Shown here piece after piece: positions 22,499-26,537 of a stretch of 26,537 bases of DNA (its first letter is position 1; each line of letters opens with the position of its first letter). The translations under genes were made by a program, and so were the position numbers. The stretch covers positions 1 to 26,537 of the forward strand of contig DATBIO010000153.1 of NCBI GenBank assembly GCA_036556965.1, given 5' to 3'. This DNA is from DATBIO01 sp036556965. Lineage in GTDB: Bacteria > Acidobacteriota > Vicinamibacteria > Fen-336. The notes under the pieces are model-generated. The model saw only the letters and a list, made by a program, of their open reading frames with translations, was not told the DNA's origin and did not search any database.

Positions 22499-22788
22499 GC
22501 GCGCTCCTCCTCCTCCAGCGCCACCCTCCCGCGGCCACGCCGGACACGCGCGACACGCCGGCCATCGGCGAGGGCGGCGTGCGCATCCGCTGCCCGCGCT
22601 GCGGCTGGGAGCCGCGGGCCCGCGACCGCTGGAGCTGCGGCTGCGGCCACGCCTGGCACACCTTCGACACGGGCGGCGTCTGCCCGGCCTGCCGCCGCGT
22701 CTGGGAGGACACGCAGTGCCCCCAGTGCTATCAGTGGTCGCGACACGCCGACTGGTACGCGTGGGAGGGCGGGGGAAGCCCGCCTTGA
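22495..22788 (+). CDS. Zinc-ribbon protein with multiple CxxC pairs
   Basis: 97 residues from GTG 22495, overlapping the preceding stop. The sequence carries CPRCGW, CGCGHAW, CPACRRVW and CPQCYQW: nine cysteines, enough for two zinc ribbons. The ends of the ribbons are rich in Trp and His (HTFDTGG, WSRHADWYAW). I recall similar small CxxC-rich proteins ending in a DWY motif as conserved hypotheticals; none has a known role. It could mediate protein or nucleic-acid contacts for the upstream ATPases, or be unrelated. The SD of the next gene (GAGGGAGG) begins at its stop codon. Confidence 0.82.
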   Translation: MSALLLLQRHPPAATPDTRDTPAIGEGGVRIRCPRCGWEPRARDRWSCGCGHAWHTFDTGGVCPACRRVWEDTQCPQCYQWSRHADWYAWEGGGSPP

Positions 22789-22801
22789 GGGAGGCCGGCC
22801 C

Positions 22802-23077
22802 ATGGACTTCAGGCTGATCGCGTCCACCTTCGGGCTGGTCTTCCTGGCCGAGCTGGGGGACAAGACCCAGCTGGCCACCCTGAGCCTGGCCGCCTCCGGC
22901 CAGTCCAGGCTGGCCGTGTTCCTGCGCTCCGCGGCGGCGCTGGTGGCCACCTCCGCGGTGGCCGCGGTGGGGGGAGAGGCGCTGGCCCGCCTCGTCCCGC
23001 CGACGTGGATCCGCCGCGCGGCGGGCGTGGCCTTCCTGGTGATGGGCGCGCTGTTCTTGTTCAGCGGAAGACGCTGA
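22802..23077 (+). CDS. Half-size GDT1/TMEM165 (UPF0016) family membrane transporter
   Basis: 91 residues from ATG 22802, with SD GAGGGAGG (22787-22794) 7 bases upstream. It holds one copy of the UPF0016 signature ELGDKTQLATLSLAA (17-31) and three hydrophobic helices (about 5-22, 40-58, 70-87). Full-length members have two such halves, so this one must work as a homodimer or with a second half-protein not seen here. Family members move Mn2+ or Ca2+. The gene's last 17 bases overlap the end of the convergent ceramidase gene. Whether it belongs to the ATPase operon is unclear. Confidence 0.9.
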   Translation: MDFRLIASTFGLVFLAELGDKTQLATLSLAASGQSRLAVFLRSAAALVATSAVAAVGGEALARLVPPTWIRRAAGVAFLVMGALFLFSGRR

Positions 23078-25091
23078 ACTCGCGCGTCGTGCCCGAGTAG
23101 GCCCGCACCAGGCCGTCCCAGCCCGACTTCCAGTTCCCGAAATGGCGGAGGCGGTACGTTCCCGCGGGCGCGTCCAGCGGGATCGTCCACTCCACCGTCA
23201 CGTGCGAGCAGGCGAAGGTGGGGAAGCAGTTGTTGCGCTGCCAGTGGTACCTCGTCTCCCAGTCGCCGTCCCGCGCCACCGTGACCCACGAGGCCCCGGA
23301 CCGCCGCTCCACGGCCAGGAACGTGCCCTGGATGCGGGGGTCGTTCTTGGGGTGCGCGCCCCAGAAGGTCGCCCGCGCCGTCTGGCCCACGCGATAGGAG
23401 GCGGCGGCGTTGCGGTACACGCTGCCGAAGGACACGAAGAGCGGCTTGTCGTCGAAGACGACGCCCGTCTGCAGCGTGGTCTGGCAGCAGGTCAGGTCGC
23501 GCGGCGTGGGGCCCGGAGCCACCACCGTCTCCGTGCGCAGCGCGGCGGACAGCCGGCGGAACTCCTGCTGGAAGGCGGCCAGGGTCCAGGGCCCGAAGTG
23601 GGTGGACGCGCCCTCGTAGTGCTGGGCCGCGTACTCCTCGCGCGTGGCCACGTAGCCCGCGTAGGCGTTGGCCAGGCCCGCCACCACGACGTGCTCGACG
23701 CCGGCGGCGGCCAGCTCCGCCCGCACCGTCTCCTGGAGCCGCCGGCCGGCCATGGTGGTCGGCTCGAAGGGCGTGGCCACCAGGGCCAGGGAGCCGATCC
23801 GCACCACCTGCACGGGCAGCACCTCCGGCGTCCACGGGTACGGAGTCATGGTCCCCATCTCCAGCACCACCGGCTTCTCGCCCTGGCAGGCGGTGGTAGC
23901 GGCGGCGCAGGTGAACGCGCTCCACAGGTCGGACACGTCCGCGCAGCTGAAGCCCTCGCCTCCGAAGCCGCGGCCGTCCTCGGTGCCGGCCAGCATGGAG
24001 ATCCCGATGGCGGCGGGACACGTCCGGCGCCAGGCCCCGTCGGTCAGGTCGGGGGCGACCCACCGGTCGTCCATCCTGACGAAGGCGTGGCGGTAGTCCA
24101 CGCCCCCGGACACGGTGGTGGGGGCGAAGGCCCAGAGGGCGAGCGCCTTCTCGTACTGCCGGCGGCCCGCGATCTCGGTGCTCTCGAAGTCGGAGCCGCC
24201 GCCGCCGTCGCCGTTCCCGAAGACGTTGGGCGAGACGTCGCCCGCGTGGCCCTGGGCGAAGGCGGCCACGAAGGTGGAGGCCAGGGCGTGGTTGGTGCCC
24301 ATCAGGCGCTCGAACAGGTACGAGGCGTATCCCTTGTTGTCGCCGCTGATCAGCCGGTTGTCGTTGCCCATGGACACGGGGTGGAGCGGGAACCACGACA
24401 CCATGCCCGCCTCGCGGCCGTCGGCGCGCGTCAGGCGCAGGACGGTCATGCGGGTGTCGGTGTCCTGCGCGTAGCGGGCACGCTCGGCGGTGGGGTTGCG
24501 CAGGTACGCCTCCGGCGACCGGTTCACCCCGGCCCCGAAGAGGTCGTCCTCGCCGAGGCGGAGGCTGCCGGGGGCGAGGTCCTGGTGCGCGCGCGCGATC
24601 GCCCGGTAGATACCGTCCACCACGAGGTCGAGGTTCTGGCGGTCGAAGCCCAGGATGGTCAGGTTGTAGAGGGCGTAGTGCGAGTAGCCCCCCGGGCCCG
24701 CGTGGGTGTGGGTGGCGCTCAGGACCACGTTCTCGTGGCCGTAGAGCGTGCCGTAGGCGGCGCGCAGCTTCTCCACCACCTTCTGCTTCACGGCCTGGAA
24801 GACCATGCCGAGGTCCGCGCTGACGAAGGCGACCCGGCGCCCGTTGCAGGGCGAGGCCACCACGAAGGCGCGGGCGCGCAGGCGCTGGTGGATGCCCGCC
24901 GTCTTCTGGTCGAGCATGGCGTAGCCCATCATCCCCAGCTCGGCGGCGGGCCCGGTGATGTCGTAGATGCCGCTTCCCACCAGGAAAGACGTCTGGCCCG
25001 CGCAGGGGTCGGCCTGCGCCTCCGACCCGGAAAGGGCGAGGACGACGAGGGCGAGACAGGCCGCGCCGGCGCGGGCCGTGAGGGATTTCAT
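23061..25091 (-). CDS. Secreted neutral ceramidase
   Basis: 676 residues with a signal peptide (1-27, cut after AQA). Neutral ceramidases hydrolyse the N-acyl bond of ceramide to sphingosine and fatty acid using zinc. Family marks are GSGIYDITGP (39-48), THTHAGPGG (127-135) and WFPLHPVSM (233-241), giving zinc histidines near 128/130 and 237; GDVSPNVFG (284-292) with the likely nucleophile Ser287; FEPTTMAGRR (442-451) with Glu443; and ANAYAGYVATREEY (474-487) with the ligand tyrosine. A C-terminal Ig-like part covers about 540-676. Glycine/histidine replace the common Asn-Val before GDVSPN. ATG 25091 has SD GGGAGGAG 5 bases upstream and its own promoter at 25137-25166. Bacterial sphingolipid use or host/soil lipid breakdown fits. 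Confidence 0.95.
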   Translation of the reverse strand: MKSLTARAGAACLALVVLALSGSEAQADPCAGQTSFLVGSGIYDITGPAAELGMMGYAMLDQKTAGIHQRLRARAFVVASPCNGRRVAFVSADLGMVFQAVKQKVVEKLRAAYGTLYGHENVVLSATHTHAGPGGYSHYALYNLTILGFDRQNLDLVVDGIYRAIARAHQDLAPGSLRLGEDDLFGAGVNRSPEAYLRNPTAERARYAQDTDTRMTVLRLTRADGREAGMVSWFPLHPVSMGNDNRLISGDNKGYASYLFERLMGTNHALASTFVAAFAQGHAGDVSPNVFGNGDGGGGSDFESTEIAGRRQYEKALALWAFAPTTVSGGVDYRHAFVRMDDRWVAPDLTDGAWRRTCPAAIGISMLAGTEDGRGFGGEGFSCADVSDLWSAFTCAAATTACQGEKPVVLEMGTMTPYPWTPEVLPVQVVRIGSLALVATPFEPTTMAGRRLQETVRAELAAAGVEHVVVAGLANAYAGYVATREEYAAQHYEGASTHFGPWTLAAFQQEFRRLSAALRTETVVAPGPTPRDLTCCQTTLQTGVVFDDKPLFVSFGSVYRNAAASYRVGQTARATFWGAHPKNDPRIQGTFLAVERRSGASWVTVARDGDWETRYHWQRNNCFPTFACSHVTVEWTIPLDAPAGTYRLRHFGNWKSGWDGLVRAYSGTTREFSVFR

Positions 25092-25136
25092 GGCTCTCCT
25101 CCCGCTCGTGCGATGGGTTGTGGGGACTCTGGGCGG

Positions 25137-25166
25137 AGCCTACGCGGCCCGCCGTGCCCCCGTCAA
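25137..25166 (-). promoter_or_regulatory. Sigma-70-like promoter of the ceramidase gene
   Basis: TTGACG (complement 25161-25166) and TAGGCT (complement 25137-25142) are 18 bases apart. The start near 25130 leaves about 38 bases of leader with the SD. Confidence 0.6.
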
Positions 25167-25170
25167 GGGT

Positions 25171-25188
25171 TGAATGAAGAGCCATTCA
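25171..25188. repeat. Short inverted repeat upstream of the ceramidase -35 box
   Basis: TGAATG (25171-25176) and CATTCA (25183-25188) are exact reverse complements with a 6-base spacer, beginning 5 bases beyond the -35 hexamer. It could be an operator for a dimeric regulator, or the end hairpin of the DinB-like gene transcribed toward it. This AT-rich patch stands out in the GC-rich background. Confidence 0.4.
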
Positions 25189-25210
25189 GGGAGCGGCCCG
25201 GGCGCCCGCG

Positions 25211-25734
25211 CTAACGCGCCGCCCGGATCTGGCCCAGGTGGTGCGCCTCGTGCAGCTCCTGGAGGCGCACCCAGCCCGCCAGGGTGAACCAGACGCCGGT
25301 GGCGGGATCGGGCGCGGCCAGGGCGGTCGGCGTCCGGCCCCGGGAACCGCCGCAGCTCCTCCAGGAAGCGCTCGTGGGCGGCGGCCAGCCTCTCCGGGGC
25401 CTCCTCGAAGGCCAGGTCGGCGGGCTCCAGGCCCTCGGGGGCGGGAAGGCGCCCGTAGGGATAGGCGGCCAGGGCGGACGTGTGGAGGGCGGCCCCGCGC
25501 GGACGCGCGAGGCCGGCGAAGTCCCCGCGGATCAGCTTCCGCACCAGCTTGCTGGTGCCGATCTCCGCGCGCAGCAGGTGGACCACCTGCTGGGCCAGGC
25601 TACAGCCCCCCCCCCGCGGCCGGCGCCCGCCAGCGGGCGAGGGCGTCGGCGTCGAGCGTGCCGAGCAGCTCACGGCGCACGGCCTGGCACCCCTCCCACG
25701 GTCCGACGAGGCCTGGATGCAGCCCGGAGGTCAT
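25211..25734 (-). pseudogene. DinB-superfamily protein with two frameshifts
   Basis: Minus strand, ATG 25734 to TAG at 25213-25211, about 174 residues once two shifts are mended. Frame 1 runs MTSGLHPGLVGPWEGC...ALARWRAPAAGGG and breaks at a run of ten G (25606-25615); with nine G it continues as CSLAQQVVHLLRAE. Frame 2 breaks near 25333-25341 in a GC-rich stretch; skipping one base resumes as TPTALAAPD...WVRLQELHEAHHLGQIRAAR. The mended protein has the DinB/YfiT-like helical-bundle look, with His in VVHLL and HEAHH as likely metal ligands. Members are often thiol S-transferases or hydrolases; no function can be given. ATG overlaps the stop of the upstream DUF5946-like gene (ATGA). The shifts may be real decay, phase variation at the G-run or sequence error. 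Confidence 0.65.
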
Positions 25735-26242
25735 GGGCGCAGCGCGCCGGGCAGCCATTCCCGCACCGTCGCATGGTGCGCGGACCACGCGGACCACGCG
25801 CTGTCCGCCCAGGCGCGCACCCTCTCCGCGTGGGCAGCCGGGGAGGTGGCGGGGACGACGTCGGCCACCGTCACCGCGCCCCGCGACGGGGGCGGCGGGA
25901 GCCAGGAGTACGGCTCCTTCCTCCGGGCCGCGGCGGAGAGGACCCGCGTGGCGTACGCGGGATCGGCGCCCCGCTCCAGGACCAGGCAGAGGCTGACGAG
26001 GTGCAGGCAGACCGACTGGATGGCCTGCGGGGACGGGCGCCCCGGTGCTGGACGGCGTAGGTGTCCACGGTGAGGCGGTGCAGCGCCCCGAAGGCGGGGT
26101 CGCCGTACTCGCGGGCCCGGACCTGGCCGTAGACGTGCCAGCAGCCGGGCGAGGACTCCAGGTACAGGTGGGTGGGGCCCTCCATCTGCGGCACGAGCCC
26201 CCCGCACCCGATGCACCGGACCTGGCCTGCGCCGGCTTCCAC
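25731..26242 (-). pseudogene. DUF5946-like protein with one frameshift
   Basis: Minus strand, GTG 26242 to TGA at 25733-25731, about 170 residues when mended. Frame 1 gives CIGCGGLVP (zinc-knuckle CxxC), EGPTHLYLESSPGCWHVYG, then LTVDTYAVQHRG. Near 26040-26047 the frame is lost; adding one C to the coding strand restores VQHPG and leads into RPSPQAIQSVCLHLVSLCLVLERG, ending EWLPGALRP. The conserved VDTYAVQHPG pattern and CxxCG start match what I recall of DUF5946; function unknown. Its stop overlaps the DinB-like ATG, and it follows another DinB-like gene by 15 bases. That mending one base rebuilds a family motif favours a recent mutation or a sequence error over a true gene border. Confidence 0.6.
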
Positions 26243-26257
26243 GGCGTCCGGGCGCCG

Positions 26258-26537
26258 CTATCCAGCGGACGCGATCTTTCCCGCCAGCCACTGGATTCCC
26301 GCGAGGTGCTGCTGGTCGTGGCTGCGCAGATAGTGGACGAGCCCGCGCAGGGTCAGGCGGCCATACTCGGCGAAGTCGCCGGTGCGGGCCAGCTCCGCGG
26401 CGCCCAATCCCCGGAGCCGTGCCACCGTCGCCGCCCGGGCCTCGCGGAAGGAAGCGAGCGCCTCCCGCAGGTCCGCGGCCTCGTAGCCCCGTTGGCGGGC
26501 CAGCGCGTAGCCGTCCAGGGAGGCCAGCGACGGGTCC
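26258..26537 (-). CDS. DinB-superfamily protein, C-terminal part only (runs off window)
   Basis: Open from the window's right edge to TAG at 26260-26258, giving 93 residues of the C-terminal part. It reads DPSLASLDGYALARQRGYEAAD, then LTLRGLVHYLRSHDQQHLAGIQWLAGKI near the end. The spaced histidines (VHYLRSHDQQH) in a helical bundle are typical of the DinB/DUF664 type C-terminal metal ligand helix. There is no frame break in the part seen. It is the most upstream gene visible of a minus-strand cluster with the DUF5946-like and second DinB-like genes; function unknown. Confidence 0.72.
   Translation of the reverse strand, partial: DPSLASLDGYALARQRGYEAADLREALASFREARAATVARLRGLGAAELARTGDFAEYGRLTLRGLVHYLRSHDQQHLAGIQWLAGKIASAG

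Noticed and set aside
16204..23077. Known anti-phage STAND (Avs) system
   Set aside because: No nuclease, TIR, protease or other effector domain is seen in either ATPase, and the sensor repeats are exported rather than cytoplasmic.
25092..26537. Defence or toxin-antitoxin island at the right edge
   Set aside because: The genes resemble DinB and DUF5946 types; no nuclease, toxin, methylase or integrase motif is visible.

Overview
The window is about 26.5 kb of very GC-rich DNA (roughly 70% or more by eye). Genes are tightly packed, with many 4-base stop/start overlaps and GTG, TTG or even CTG starts. No stretch over 300 bases lacks a gene, and I see no rRNA, tRNA, CRISPR array, insertion sequence or phage gene. 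The gene content (queF, WYL regulator, UPF0016 half protein, neutral ceramidase, DinB-like proteins, TPR/ATPase proteins) fits a free-living bacterial chromosome. Acidobacteriota is my best guess; Myxococcota or another GC-rich phylum is possible. This is inference, not a sequence match.

Layout. (A) 1-5544, minus strand: one probable operon, in transcription order a degenerate-GGDEF/EAL protein, a WYL regulator, queF, proline dehydrogenase and two zinc-dependent medium-chain dehydrogenases, the last cut by the window edge. (B) 5658-12121, plus strand: a zinc-ribbon protein, then a nucleoside uptake and breakdown operon (pyrimidine-nucleoside phosphorylase, NupC-type transporter, purine-nucleoside phosphorylase, cytidine deaminase, MtaD-type deaminase) ending in murQ. 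The last five genes overlap one another by 4 bases. The transporter probably starts at CTG. (C) 12221-15701, minus strand: PilZ protein, tandem-GNAT acetyltransferase, FlgO/TolB-like plus TPR secreted protein, and a secreted protein of unknown function. (D) 15759-16142, plus strand: a small membrane protein. (E) 16151-23077, plus strand: behind a clear sigma-70 promoter lie a membrane-anchored amidase-fold protein, an actin-like ATPase, a protein joining periplasmic TPR and Ig-like parts through one membrane helix to a cytoplasmic STAND/AAA ATPase, a second related ATPase with a C-terminal winged helix, an 88-residue protein, a zinc-ribbon protein and a half-size GDT1-family transporter. (F) 23061-25091, minus strand: a secreted neutral ceramidase with its own promoter. 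(G) 25211-26537, minus strand: DinB-like, DUF5946-like and DinB-like genes; two of the three carry frameshifts, three shifts in all.

Region B makes functional sense as a unit. NupC imports nucleosides, two phosphorylases split them, cytidine deaminase and the amidohydrolase deaminate, and murQ adds cell-wall sugar recovery. Region E is the best candidate for an undescribed system. It looks like a transmembrane signalling or cytoskeletal module linking the wall (amidase fold, TPR/Ig) to cytoplasmic nucleotide switches (actin-like protein and two paired ATPases). Its function cannot be read from the sequence.
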